Origin: Paraburkholderia fungorum
GTDB lineage: Bacteria > Pseudomonadota > Gammaproteobacteria > Burkholderiales > Burkholderiaceae
Assembly (NCBI RefSeq): GCF_900099835.1
Contig: NZ_FNKP01000003.1
Location: forward strand, 682,001-746,000
Reading direction: 5' to 3'
Length of the DNA stretch: 64,000 nucleotides
Shown here in pieces: positions 10,247-19,275 of the stretch. A model generated the notes under the pieces. That model saw only the letters and a list, made by a program, of their open reading frames with translations. It was not told where the DNA came from and did not search any database. The position numbers and the translations under genes are program-made. Positions within the stretch are counted from its first letter, which is position 1; every line of letters starts with the position of its first letter.

Positions 10247-12048
10247 CGAAGGATCTCCTCGCCGGTGCGCCTCGACAGCACGACCAGTTGTACAAAGCTG
10301 TTCAGATGAACATACAGCCCAAAGAATGTATCGATCACGCGAACGAACGACGCGAGACTGGTGCCGACAAAATGCTCTTCGTCGATGGTCAGACGAATTT
10401 CGATACCGCGAACAAAAGTGGCAAATGGTTTGCCTTGCAGCCACTGCACGGCCGCACGCTGCTCGATAGCCGTAATGCCGTCGATGTGACGCGACGACAC
10501 TGCTGTGCGTCGCAGGTCATAGAGCACCAGCATTTCCTTAAGCGCGGACAAGCCGTTATTCGCCAGCGACACATGATTCAACGCGAGATGCGAAATCAGA
10601 CGCCAGTGCGACGAGCGGCCCCGTTCGAAACGCACGCTCGGTGTCGGACGGCGCAGCATTGAAATGCTGCCGGTCAACGAACCACCTTCCAGAAACAGAT
10701 CGCCGCCTTCGAGGCCGACCGCGAGCGCGGCAGGCAAATCGCGATTGGTACAGGTCAGGTCGAGACTCAGCGTATCGGTCTGCGGAGCTGCGGGATTGAA
10801 ATCGATGTCGACAATCGAGATTTCGGTCTCGTAGCCGGGACTCTTTTGTGCGACCCATTCATCACGTCGCGCAAACCAGTAATGCCCCGCGCGTTGCGGC
10901 TCGCCATGATGCAGCGAATAGAACGGGCGAAATTCGATCACGGTTTCTTCTCGCGCGGTCTGTTTGACCAGTTGCACCGAATCGATCGAATAAACCTCGT
11001 AGGCAAATGCGCGGCGCGCTTCGGCGATCACCGGATACGAAATCGACTGATGGCTAACGCGTATCGGTTCGCCATGCTGCTTGAACAGATTGACGACCGG
11101 CGTGCAGAAAAGGCGGAAATGCGTCGCCGTTAGCGATTCCATCAGACGCGCGACATGCGAGTCGCTGCGCATTTCCTTCAGCACGATGTGCAACGTGATT
11201 CGCTGACAACGACCCGTTGCGCGAGTCATCGCACCGAGGTCGAAATTCACGAAATTGAATTTCTCGGGAAACGCGAAATACTCGGTTAGCAACCTGTATG
11301 CGGGATGGGCTTTTGCGGGGTAGTCGATCAGCGAATCGGCTTCGTCGAAACCCGTGTGCGTAACCGGCGATGTGCGCAGCGCTTTCCACCGTCCGTTGCG
11401 ATCCGCCTCCACATAAGCGGCCATCTGATTGATGAACAGACAATCGAGTAGCGCCGCGATGAACGACTGCTCGCCGTGCAAATGCGCGCGCAAGGTATCG
11501 AGTTTGATTGCGCCGAGATCGAATTGCGGCGCCGTGGACTCGAACGTAATCGACAGTACAGCGGCTGCGTTGTTCGGCAGAACCGTTGCGGCAGGCGCCA
11601 TCGCGACCGGCGAAAACTTCGCTTCGGATACGCGGATCGGCGCGAGTTTCACTTCATACGCGGTTCGAAAACGACATTGCACGCCGTTGACCGGACGACT
11701 CTTCAGCTCAGTTCCACGCTCGATCACCGCCGCCTCGGTCAACTGGTTAATCGCGGCCGACGTACCGAACTGCGCAATCGAACATGAAGGGAAAGGCCGC
11801 AAATAATGCGGATAAAGCACTTCGAGAAGCGCCTCGGTGAATTCCGGGTAATCGTCGTCCAGCTTCTTGTTGATCCGTGCGCCTAGCAACGCGAACGACT
11901 CGATCATCCGTTCGACGTGAGGATCTTCGCAATGCTCGCCCGATATGGCGAGCCGCGCCGCGATCTTCGGATAGCGTTCGGCGAAATCGCGTGAGTAGCG
12001 GCGCAAAAATGCCAGTTCACGCTCGTAAAACGGCAGTAGTTCTTCCAT
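10210..12048 (-). CDS. tssF: T6SS baseplate protein TssF
   Basis: A 612-residue baseplate wedge protein. The N-terminus (ELLPFYERELAFLRRYSRDF) and the nearby EDPHVERMIESFALL segment are diagnostic of TssF. Two TssF and one TssG subunits form the wedge core around the sheath hub. Its 3' end overlaps tssG by 37 bases and it lies 60 bases after tssE. Confidence 0.96.
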   Translation of the reverse strand: MEELLPFYERELAFLRRYSRDFAERYPKIAARLAISGEHCEDPHVERMIESFALLGARINKKLDDDYPEFTEALLEVLYPHYLRPFPSCSIAQFGTSAAINQLTEAAVIERGTELKSRPVNGVQCRFRTAYEVKLAPIRVSEAKFSPVAMAPAATVLPNNAAAVLSITFESTAPQFDLGAIKLDTLRAHLHGEQSFIAALLDCLFINQMAAYVEADRNGRWKALRTSPVTHTGFDEADSLIDYPAKAHPAYRLLTEYFAFPEKFNFVNFDLGAMTRATGRCQRITLHIVLKEMRSDSHVARLMESLTATHFRLFCTPVVNLFKQHGEPIRVSHQSISYPVIAEARRAFAYEVYSIDSVQLVKQTAREETVIEFRPFYSLHHGEPQRAGHYWFARRDEWVAQKSPGYETEISIVDIDFNPAAPQTDTLSLDLTCTNRDLPAALAVGLEGGDLFLEGGSLTGSISMLRRPTPSVRFERGRSSHWRLISHLALNHVSLANNGLSALKEMLVLYDLRRTAVSSRHIDGITAIEQRAAVQWLQGKPFATFVRGIEIRLTIDEEHFVGTSLASFVRVIDTFFGLYVHLNSFVQLVVLSRRTGEEILRCKPRSGESILV

Positions 12049-12108
12049 CTTTCTATCCCCGGACTGCTGGTACTTTCTGCCGAATCAAACTGGTCCGCAG
12101 CACTTGCG

Positions 12109-12588
12109 TCAAAGTCGGGCCCGCGCGCGCGTGACCGAATACTGCAAGGTCGATGGTTGCAGCATGGCGTCGAAGCTCACCGGTTCTTCAGCCGGGTGCA
12201 CGACGAGCAAAGCCTGAATGGCAAAGTACAGCGCGTTGGTGGATTGCTCGTTCAATTCGAGCGCTACCGACACGCGCTGGAGACGCGGCTCATGCCGCGC
12301 AATCGCCTGCTGAATGGACTTGCAGATAAAAGTCCTGTCGTAATGGCTCGCCAGGCTCAGTCCGGCAAAATCGTTCAGCCCGTACGTCAGCACCGATTGA
12401 CGGCATTCGGGCAGCGCTTCGAGATCGTGTTCGGTCAAAGCAATCCGCGTGTTCAGGATCGACTCGACGTCGCGCGCCACGGTACTTTTCAATTCATCCA
12501 GCGACAACTGCCGCATCGCCGGAGAAGCCGGCAGATGCGGTTCGTCGTCAAACAGCTTGTCGAGAAAGCTCGGTTCGAATCGTTTCAT
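12109..12588 (-). CDS. tssE: T6SS baseplate protein TssE (gp25-like)
   Basis: A 159-residue homologue of the T4 gp25 lysozyme-fold protein. It has SFLDKLFDDE at the start, the ESILNTR helix, YGLNDFAGLSL, and an IQQAIARHEPRLQRV motif that joins baseplate to sheath. No lysozyme catalytic function is expected. An ATG at 12588 was chosen because it restores the family N-terminus; the extra upstream residues in the open frame look like untranslated leader after hcp. Confidence 0.93.
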   Translation of the reverse strand: MKRFEPSFLDKLFDDEPHLPASPAMRQLSLDELKSTVARDVESILNTRIALTEHDLEALPECRQSVLTYGLNDFAGLSLASHYDRTFICKSIQQAIARHEPRLQRVSVALELNEQSTNALYFAIQALLVVHPAEEPVSFDAMLQPSTLQYSVTRARARL

Positions 12589-12622
12589 CAGGTGCGGCCA
12601 GGCTCTTCCGACATCAAGCGGA

Positions 12623-12646
12623 AACGCGCCGCACAAGCGGCGCGTT
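12623..12646 (-). terminator. Stem-loop between hcp and tssE
   Basis: A 10-bp perfect GC-rich stem (arms AACGCGCCGC and GCGGCGCGTT, 4-base loop) lies 11 bases after the hcp stop and before tssE. The U-run is very short, so it may be a partial terminator or an mRNA 3'-end protector rather than a full stop. Either would raise Hcp above the baseplate proteins encoded downstream. Confidence 0.6.
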
Positions 12647-12657
12647 CGCTATTTGCA

Positions 12658-13161
12658 TCACACTGCATACGTCTTGTCGTTCTTCGTGAGACTCCACGCG
12701 CCCTGCGCGTTGCCGCCCTGGTTGCCGCCAATCTTCTGCTGCGTGTACTTCCACTGCACAGCAGCATATTTCAGCGAGAACTCTTCAGTAGGCAGGCCTT
12801 CTCCGACAACCGCCGGTGTGATGCTCGAAATGATCACGTATTTCAGCTTCACTTCCAGATACTTCACGCGATTGCCTTCACCGTCCGACCGCATGAAGTC
12901 GATCGTCACTTCGTCGAACGTCGTGCCGCCTGAAGCGTGTTGATACATCAACGGGCTGACGACGTCGATGTCTTTCGTGAAGCGCATATCGGCGTGTTCG
13001 CAGCGTTCAGCCGTGTGGCCGCCCGCAGTCGATGCGGTTGCCGAACGCGGTTGCAGAATCGAATGACTCCACGAATCGATTTCGACCCAACCCTGGTGAT
13101 CTTTATCGGCGGACTCGCCTTTGATCGCCGGATTTCCGAATTTTAAATAGATATCCTTCAT
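12658..13161 (-). CDS. tssD: T6SS tube protein Hcp (TssD)
   Basis: A 167-residue Hcp1-family protein whose hexamers stack to form the expelled inner tube. No signal peptide is present, as expected. Family features are KDIYLKFG...IKGESADKDHQGWVEIDSWSH, the conserved DIDVVSPLMYQHASGG segment and a Trp-containing C-terminus. It follows tssC by 72 bases, where there is room for an RBS, and is followed by a stem-loop. Confidence 0.96.
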   Translation of the reverse strand: MKDIYLKFGNPAIKGESADKDHQGWVEIDSWSHSILQPRSATASTAGGHTAERCEHADMRFTKDIDVVSPLMYQHASGGTTFDEVTIDFMRSDGEGNRVKYLEVKLKYVIISSITPAVVGEGLPTEEFSLKYAAVQWKYTQQKIGGNQGGNAQGAWSLTKNDKTYAV

Positions 13162-13233
13162 AATTCATCGACTCCCCAAAGTGGTGGTTTTGCCGTGTGA
13201 GCGGGCCATCCGGCCCGCATTCACGGATTTCGT

Positions 13234-14724
13234 TTACGAATTTGCCGGCTTCGGCAGATCAGCGACAAGGCGCAAGGAGATAGAGAGTTCGTCGAGCTGG
13301 AAGTGCGGGCGCAGGAATGCGACCGAACGATACGAGCCCGGCTTACCCGGAATCTCCGAGACCTGTATGGATGCCTCACGCAATGGGAATTGCGCTTTCT
13401 GTTCCTGCGTGGCGTTGTCGTCCAGCAGCACGTACTGCGAGATCCAACGGTTCAGGAACACTTCGACATTCTGTGCGGATGCAAAGCTGCCGATCTTGTC
13501 ACGCATCATCGCCTTCAGATAATGGGCGACGCGCGATACTGAGAAAATGTACTGCAATTGCGCGGAAAGAACCGCGTTCGCGTTCGCGCTATCGGTGCTG
13601 TACTTTTTCGGCTTCTGCACCGACTGCGCCGCAAAAAACGCTGCATAGTCGGAGTTCTTGCAGTGCACGAGCGGGATAAAGCCGAGGTCGCTCAGTTCTT
13701 TCTCGCGACGATCGGTAATCGCAATTTCCGTCGGACACTTCAACGCGACTTCGCCGTCGTCGGTCTTGAACGTATGCGTCGGCAGATCTTCGACCAGACC
13801 GCCGCCTTCCACGCCACGAATGGCTGCGCACCAGCCGAAATCGTCGAAGGCCGCAGTCAGGCGCGCGGCAAAAGCCCACGCCGCGTTGCACCACAAATAC
13901 TTGCTGTGATCCGTGCCGTCGACATCTTCGACGAAGTTAAAACTCTCCGCCGTTGCGCCGTCTTTCGGGTTGAACGGCAAACGGCCGAGAAAACGCGGAA
14001 GCGTCAGGCCGACATAGCGCGAGTCTTCTGAATCGCGGAACGACTTCCATTTGGTGTATTCGACGGTGTCGAATACCTTGCCCAGATCGCGCGGCCTGCC
14101 GAGATCGGCAAACGTTTCAAGGCCAAGCAACTCAGGCGCAGCCGATGCAATAAAGGGAGCATGCGCAGCAGCAGCGACATGCGCCATCTGGTCGATGAAG
14201 TACACGTCTTCCGGCTGACGCGTGATTTCGAAGTCGCCGATCAGCGCGCCAAACGGCGAACCGCCGAACGTGCCGAACTCTTCTTCATAAACTTTCTTGA
14301 ACAACGCGCTCTGATCGAATTCGATGGCCGCCTTGAAATCGCGTACGAGGTCGCGCTTCGGCGCATGGATCGCCTTGATCTTGACGGTCGCGCCGGTGTT
14401 GCTCTCCTTGCACAGATAGTCCAGACCGCGCCATGTTCCTTCCAGGCGCTGAAATTCAGGCGCATGCATCACGGCGCTGAGTTGCTCGGAAATCAATCGG
14501 TCGAGTTCTGCAACGCGTGCATCGATAGTTGCCGACAGATTGTCGGACACGATCACCGTGCCTTCGAGCACCTGATTGACGAGTTCGCCGATCAGATCTT
14601 TCGCGCGCGCGTGTTCGGAATCGGATTTCGCCACCTTGCTCTTCTCGACGATCTGGTCGATCAACGAGCTGCCTTCGGTGAAGTCCGCACCGGCGAATTG
14701 GGCCGCAGCCGCTTGCTGGTTCAT
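13234..14724 (-). CDS. tssC: T6SS contractile sheath large subunit TssC
   Basis: A 496-residue sheath subunit that polymerises with TssB around the Hcp tube. Recognisable segments include LEGTWRGLDYLC, KKVYEEEFGTFGGSPFGALIGDF, the SRYVGLTLPRFLGRLPF strand and the C-terminal DELSISLRLVADLPK. The length is typical. It starts 11 bases after tssB ends, in the same operon. Confidence 0.97.
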   Translation of the reverse strand: MNQQAAAAQFAGADFTEGSSLIDQIVEKSKVAKSDSEHARAKDLIGELVNQVLEGTVIVSDNLSATIDARVAELDRLISEQLSAVMHAPEFQRLEGTWRGLDYLCKESNTGATVKIKAIHAPKRDLVRDFKAAIEFDQSALFKKVYEEEFGTFGGSPFGALIGDFEITRQPEDVYFIDQMAHVAAAAHAPFIASAAPELLGLETFADLGRPRDLGKVFDTVEYTKWKSFRDSEDSRYVGLTLPRFLGRLPFNPKDGATAESFNFVEDVDGTDHSKYLWCNAAWAFAARLTAAFDDFGWCAAIRGVEGGGLVEDLPTHTFKTDDGEVALKCPTEIAITDRREKELSDLGFIPLVHCKNSDYAAFFAAQSVQKPKKYSTDSANANAVLSAQLQYIFSVSRVAHYLKAMMRDKIGSFASAQNVEVFLNRWISQYVLLDDNATQEQKAQFPLREASIQVSEIPGKPGSYRSVAFLRPHFQLDELSISLRLVADLPKPANS

Positions 14725-14735
14725 CTCGATCCGCC

Positions 14736-15284
14736 TTATTCGCCGTCGCGTTGGTGATCCGGCGTGTCGCCGTGCGAGTCTGCCGCGCCGCCTTCAGCTT
14801 TGGCGAGCGCTTCGAGCTGCTGTGTGTTCTTCAGCACTTCGTTCAACAGGTCTTCGAGCTTGTCGTTACCAGCAAGCTTGTTACGCAGATCCGCGAGCTT
14901 TGAGCGCGCTTCGAGCAATCGGCGCAGCGGGTCGATTTGCGCCACCACTTCGTCCGGATTGAAATCGGTCATCGAGCGGAATCGCAGATCCACTGCAAAC
15001 TTGCCGCCAGCATCGCTCAAACGGTTTTCAACCTGGAACGCGGCACGCGGCTCGATCGCTTTCATCACGTCGTCGATATTGTCCCGATCGATGTTGACGA
15101 ATTTGCGGTCACGCATTTTCGGCTGTTCGATTTCCGACTGCCCCGCGAGATCCGCAACCACGCCGACCACGAACGGCAGTTCCTTGATTTCGATCGCATC
15201 GCCACGCTCGACCTCGTAGGTCAACTGAACGCGCGGCGGCCGCACCTTCTGCAGGCGCTTCTGGATACTTTCTTTTTTCGCCAT
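14736..15284 (-). CDS. tssB: T6SS contractile sheath small subunit TssB
   Basis: A 182-residue sheath partner of TssC. It begins AKKESIQKRLQKVRPPRVQLTYEVE and carries ELPFVVGVVADL and the RKFVNIDRDNIDDVM motif. An amphipathic helical C-terminus binds TssC; in many systems it carries the ClpV-binding helix on TssC. The ATG at 15284 gives the family N-terminus; the longer open frame upstream overlaps the lipoprotein gene. Confidence 0.96.
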   Translation of the reverse strand: MAKKESIQKRLQKVRPPRVQLTYEVERGDAIEIKELPFVVGVVADLAGQSEIEQPKMRDRKFVNIDRDNIDDVMKAIEPRAAFQVENRLSDAGGKFAVDLRFRSMTDFNPDEVVAQIDPLRRLLEARSKLADLRNKLAGNDKLEDLLNEVLKNTQQLEALAKAEGGAADSHGDTPDHQRDGE

Positions 15285-15318
15285 CGAAGGCTCCCGGTAG
15301 CTGTGGTTCAGGCGTGGA

Positions 15319-16011
15319 TCAGCGTAGCGCGCTGAAAGGGTCGGACGCGCCGCGGCTTTGCGCAGCTTTGGTCGGTGCCGCGGGGGCGGCGGGTGCAGCG
15401 GGGGTTGCCGGTGCCGCGGGCGTTGCCGGTGCGATCGCGGCACTGGTTGTCGCCGCGGATTCCTCGGCTGCCGGCGCCTTCGCTACCTTGCGGACATAAC
15501 GACGCTTCTTCGGCGCGGGCTTCGCGTCGACCTCGGGCGGGAACAACGTGGCTTCGCCCAGCGTGTCGCGCAACTGCTTCGCCAGCGTCTGCGCATCGGA
15601 TTTTGCATCGCCCGCGAGCGACGCATCCTGACGCAATTCGCCCAGCGATTGCGTGGCGACCCGCAAACCGGCTACTGCCAGCACGCTCTTCGCGCGGCGG
15701 TCGGACTGATCGCGCTGCAACGCTTCCTGTGCGGCGACGATTGCCTGGCCGTAATGACCTTGCGTGAACTGGATTTGCGCGATCCGCGACCACGGTTCTT
15801 CGCGCGTCGGATTTTGCTGAGCGAGCTGCTGGTATAGCGCAATAGCGTGATCCTGATCGTCGCCCTTTGCAGATGCTGCATCGGCGTCGGCTAAAGCCTT
15901 ATCAAAGGCCTCCGGCGTCGACGCGGTGTTATTGCTTTGTGTCGCGCATCCGGCCATCAGGCCACATGCCAACACCACCCCAGATATTTGAGCGAAGAGC
16001 CGTTGTTTCAT
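15319..16011 (-). CDS. T6SS-linked TPR lipoprotein (TagM-like)
   Basis: A 230-residue lipoprotein with lipobox LMAGC (Cys22) followed by TPR-like helices (residues about 35-115: AIALYQQLAQQNPTREEPWSRIAQIQF). A basic KKRRYVRK stretch precedes an Ala/Pro-rich tail. It is the first gene of the leftward tssB-C-D-E-F-G-H-A operon. In B. cenocepacia the gene in this position is called tagM (from memory) and is an outer-membrane accessory protein. The ATG at 16011 was chosen; an in-frame GTG 9 bases upstream is possible. Confidence 0.82.
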   Translation of the reverse strand: MKQRLFAQISGVVLACGLMAGCATQSNNTASTPEAFDKALADADAASAKGDDQDHAIALYQQLAQQNPTREEPWSRIAQIQFTQGHYGQAIVAAQEALQRDQSDRRAKSVLAVAGLRVATQSLGELRQDASLAGDAKSDAQTLAKQLRDTLGEATLFPPEVDAKPAPKKRRYVRKVAKAPAAEESAATTSAAIAPATPAAPATPAAPAAPAAPTKAAQSRGASDPFSALR

Positions 16012-16348
16012 CGTTATCACCGACGTGCGAATTTTTTTAATTCAAGGAATAAACCGGAGTTTTGCCTTGCCCCAATTGCGCGGGTATAGTACAGCCCAAT
16101 TTTCTATATTTCAACTTTCATGTGAGGAAACGTCAAGCAAAAGAATTTAATTGCTTTCTCTAATAACGGAGTGCTGGCAATTATTTCTTATTGATTTGCC
16201 GTGAATTGTAAATTCCAGGAAATTTTTTCCTGATGTTCAATTATTCAAAATGAATAGATCAGAATAACGCGATACGCATAAAAATTCATTTTCACGATTG
16301 ATTCTATTGAATGTTTTTTGGGGCGACGGTGAGATCCGATCGATATAA
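16012..16348. promoter_or_regulatory. AT-rich divergent control region of the T6SS operons
   Basis: 337 bases between the divergent lipoprotein-tssB and tssJ operons, far richer in A/T than the flanking genes. A candidate sigma-70 promoter for rightward transcription reads TTGCCT (16062-16067), 17 bases, TATAGT (16085-16090). An inverted repeat CAGGAAA-TTT-TTTCCTG lies at 16216-16232. No sigma-54 -24/-12 pair was found. No coding potential was seen. AT-rich T6SS promoters are often silenced by H-NS-type proteins, but nothing here proves that. Confidence 0.55.
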
Positions 16349-16987
16349 ATGATTCCGCGCATAACTCGACATACCTCTCTGGACTGGCTTGCGTGCGTGT
16401 CGATTCTGGCCGGCGTGACGCTGCTTGGCGGCTGCGCGGCGGCCGTGCCACTGCTCGGGTCGGCCGCCAGCGCGGCCCTCCAGGCTACCGGCCTGACCAA
16501 GCCGGACGTGCCCGACGCGCAGAAACCACCGCGCAACGTGGGTGTGACGCTCTACGCCGCGCCCAATCTGAACGCCGCGAACGACAAACGCCCGTTGGCA
16601 TTGGTGGTGCGCCTCTATACGCTAAAAGATCCCACCTCTTTCCAGCAGGCGCCATTCAACACTTTTATCGATCCCGCATTGGAAAAATCGACACTGGGCT
16701 CCGATCTGTTAAGTGTCAGGGAAGTGACATTGGTGCCGGGCCAGCGCTATAACGTTACGGAAAAGGTTTCTCGCGAAGCTCAGGCATTCGGTATTGTCGC
16801 CCTGTTCCGCGATCCGGCAATGCAGCGATGGAAATTCGCATTCGATCCGGCAAAGTCGGAGAAAGCGGGCATAATGATCGGCCTGCATAACTGTGCAATG
16901 ACCGTGACAAGCGGCACTGTCATTCCGGCACAACAGGGAATGCCGGTCCAGTCATTGAATATGCTCTCTTCGGTGAGTTGCGGCTAA
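16349..16987 (+). CDS. tssJ: T6SS outer-membrane lipoprotein TssJ
   Basis: A 212-residue lipoprotein with lipobox LLGGC (Cys29). It anchors the membrane complex to the outer membrane by binding the periplasmic end of TssM. Family features are the segment NLNAANDKRPLALVVRLYTLKD and the strand YNVTEKVSREAQAFGIVALFRD. It starts the rightward tssJ-K-L block; only a weak RBS is visible before ATG 16349. The gene is less GC-rich than its neighbours at its 3' end. Confidence 0.94.
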   Translation: MIPRITRHTSLDWLACVSILAGVTLLGGCAAAVPLLGSAASAALQATGLTKPDVPDAQKPPRNVGVTLYAAPNLNAANDKRPLALVVRLYTLKDPTSFQQAPFNTFIDPALEKSTLGSDLLSVREVTLVPGQRYNVTEKVSREAQAFGIVALFRDPAMQRWKFAFDPAKSEKAGIMIGLHNCAMTVTSGTVIPAQQGMPVQSLNMLSSVSCG

Positions 16988-17094
16988 CAAGAAAGCCAAT
17001 TGTAATTAAATGGCTTCGATTTATCCGGTCGGTTTGCGCTCATTGCACACCAGACTAAAACTCATTGCACGATTGTTTAAAACAGGTTTAAAAA

Positions 17095-18441
17095 ATGAGT
17101 TATTCGGCAAAGGTACTCTGGGGAGAAGGCCTTTTTCTGAGGCCTCAGCACTTTCAGCGGCAGGACGCCTATCATGAGGCGCGTCTGTTCGAATCGATAC
17201 AGGCCATTCAACCTTATAACTGGGGTGTGCGCTCGGTGCGCATCGACCGCGATGCGCTCGGCAGCAATGTGCTGCGTCTGAGCGAACTGTCGCTCGTGTT
17301 TCCGGACGGCGCGCTGTATTCCGCACCGCAGGCCGACGATCTGCCGGCGCCGGTCGCTCTCGACACGCTGCCCGACGGCATCAACGAATTCACGTTTTAT
17401 CTGGCGCTGCACCCGCTTCGCGACGCGGGCACGAATTACGCGGCGGACCGCGACGCCGGTTTCGTCTCGCGTTACGTCAGCGAACATTTGCCGGTGGCGG
17501 ACAATTTCACCGACGCAGCCGAAGCCGACATCACCTTCCTCAAAACGAGCGTGAAGTTGATCGCGCATAGTGAGCCGCGCGATCAATTGCTGTCCGTGCC
17601 GCTCGCACGCGTGCGCCGTACCGCGACCTCCGGCTTCGAACTCGACGAGAGTTTCGTGCCGCCGTGCATCGCGATCGACGCTTCGCCCATTCTTCATCAA
17701 CGGCTGCGTCAGCTGATCGATGCGTTGCAGGCCAAGGTCAATGCGTTGTACGGCTTTCATCGCGAGCCGACCAAGAACATCATCGAATTCCGTTCAGGCG
17801 ATATTGCTTCGTTCTGGCTGCTGCATACCGCGAATGCCGCGTTCGCCGCGCTCGCGCATCTGTACCAGCACTCGGCGCTGCATCCCGAGCGGCTGTTTCA
17901 GGAGCTGCTGCGCCTCGCCGGTCAGTTGATGACGTTTTCGAAGGGCTATGCACTTGCCGATCTGCCCATTTATCGTCACGACGATCCGGGCCCCGGCTTC
18001 GCGCAACTCGACACGATGCTGCGCGACCTGCTGGAAACGGTGATCTCCACGCGCTACTTCGCGATTTCGCTCGATGAAGTGCGGCCGTCGTTTCACGTGG
18101 GCCGCCTCGACTCGGGCAAGATCGACGAGAAAACGCAGTTCTACATCTCCGTATCCGCCGACATGCCCACGGTCGAACTGGTCGAAGCAGTGCCCGCGCG
18201 TTTCAAGGTCGGCGCACCGGACGACGTCGACAAGCTGGTGTTGTCCGCCATGCCGGGGGTACGGCTGACTTACACGCCCCAGGTGCCTCCCGCGATCCCG
18301 GTCCGGCCCGGCGCCTGCTATTTCTCGTTCGAGCCGCGTGGGGCGCTTTATGACCGCATGCTGCAGTCGCAGTCGGCCATGATCTACGCGCCGTCCGGTA
18401 TTCAAAACCTTCAATTCGAACTGATCGCGGTGACCTCATGA
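17095..18441 (+). CDS. tssK: T6SS baseplate protein TssK
   Basis: A 448-residue protein that links the baseplate wedges to the TssL/TssM membrane complex. The N-terminus (KVLWGEGLFLRPQHFQRQDAYHEARL) is diagnostic of TssK. It has an N-terminal shoulder domain, a helical middle and a C-terminal head (SAMPGVRLTYTPQVPPAIP...YFSFEP). The stop overlaps the tssL start (ATGA), showing coupling. A 107-base AT-rich spacer separates it from tssJ. Confidence 0.97.
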   Translation: MSYSAKVLWGEGLFLRPQHFQRQDAYHEARLFESIQAIQPYNWGVRSVRIDRDALGSNVLRLSELSLVFPDGALYSAPQADDLPAPVALDTLPDGINEFTFYLALHPLRDAGTNYAADRDAGFVSRYVSEHLPVADNFTDAAEADITFLKTSVKLIAHSEPRDQLLSVPLARVRRTATSGFELDESFVPPCIAIDASPILHQRLRQLIDALQAKVNALYGFHREPTKNIIEFRSGDIASFWLLHTANAAFAALAHLYQHSALHPERLFQELLRLAGQLMTFSKGYALADLPIYRHDDPGPGFAQLDTMLRDLLETVISTRYFAISLDEVRPSFHVGRLDSGKIDEKTQFYISVSADMPTVELVEAVPARFKVGAPDDVDKLVLSAMPGVRLTYTPQVPPAIPVRPGACYFSFEPRGALYDRMLQSQSAMIYAPSGIQNLQFELIAVTS

Positions 18442-19217
18442 GCTACGCGCCTTCACTCCTCGACGGCAGCAAGCCGTCCGCCGCTCCGACGCCCGCGCAG
18501 GAACCCACCTATCAGGTGCGCTCGTTGCTCGACCTGCTGTACGACGGCTTCTTCATGCTGTTCCTGTTGAAGAACGGCCGCGAGCCCGGTTCCGCCGACG
18601 AATTCCGTCAGCGCGTGCAGCAGTTCCTGCAGGATTTCGAGCGCGGCGCGAAGAAACTGAATGCGTCGGCGGACGACACGTATGCGGCGAAATTTGCGTT
18701 TTGCGCGGCCGTCGACGAATCGGTGCTGTCGTCGCAGTTCGCGATTCGCGCGGAGTGGGAGCGTCGTCCGCTGCAACTGGTGTTGTTCGGCGAACAACTC
18801 GCGGGCGAGAAGTTCTATCAGTTACTCGAAGAAGGACGCGCGCTCGGCGCGGTGCGTCTGCAATCGCTCGAAGTTTTTCATATGTGCCTGCTGCTCGGAT
18901 TTCAGGGCAAGTATCTGCTGGAAGGGCCGGAGAAGCTTGCGTATCTGACCGCGCGTCTCGGCGATGAAATTGCACATATGAAGGGCAAACGTGCCGGCTT
19001 CGCGCCGCATTGGCCGCTGCCCGATCAGGTCGCGCACCGGTTGAAGCGCGAGGTGCCGTTGTGGAGTATCGGCGCGGTTTTCCTGCTGGTCGCGCTGCTG
19101 GGTTATCTTGGCCTGAATACATGGCTGCGCGATTCGACATTGCGCACGCTCGCCCCATACTCGCAGATCGTCAAGCTCGGCCCGCAGTCGGCGAATCTGA
19201 CTATTTCGTTGCCGTAA
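18438..19217 (+). CDS. tssL: T6SS inner-membrane protein TssL (DotU)
   Basis: A 259-residue DotU-family protein: a cytoplasmic helical hook domain (residues 25-185, with FCAAVDESVLSSQFA and LEVFHMCLLLGFQGKY) and a single C-terminal membrane helix (LWSIGAVFLLVALLGYLGL, about 210-228) with a short periplasmic tail. It lacks the OmpA extension seen in some TssL proteins, matching the separate OmpA-like gene at 4298. It is the last gene of the tssJKL block. Confidence 0.95.
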   Translation: MSYAPSLLDGSKPSAAPTPAQEPTYQVRSLLDLLYDGFFMLFLLKNGREPGSADEFRQRVQQFLQDFERGAKKLNASADDTYAAKFAFCAAVDESVLSSQFAIRAEWERRPLQLVLFGEQLAGEKFYQLLEEGRALGAVRLQSLEVFHMCLLLGFQGKYLLEGPEKLAYLTARLGDEIAHMKGKRAGFAPHWPLPDQVAHRLKREVPLWSIGAVFLLVALLGYLGLNTWLRDSTLRTLAPYSQIVKLGPQSANLTISLP

Positions 19218-19234
19218 CGCGTTGTAGCAGGAAG

Positions 19235-19275
19235 CGGCGGAATTCGTGCATGCACGTGTGCACGAGATTCCGCCG
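19235..19275 (+). terminator. Large stem-loop after tssL
   Basis: A 16-bp stem with one bulged base (left arm 19235-19250, right arm 19259-19275; ends CGGCGGAAT and ATTCCGCCG) lies 17 bases after the tssL stop. No T-run follows, so it is either a terminator of weak type or a transcript-end stabiliser. Confidence 0.5.

Noticed and set aside
16160..16200. Possible sigma-54 promoter (TGGCA) in the T6SS intergenic region
   Set aside because: The -12 GC element is absent at the required spacing after TGGCA, so the site does not fit.
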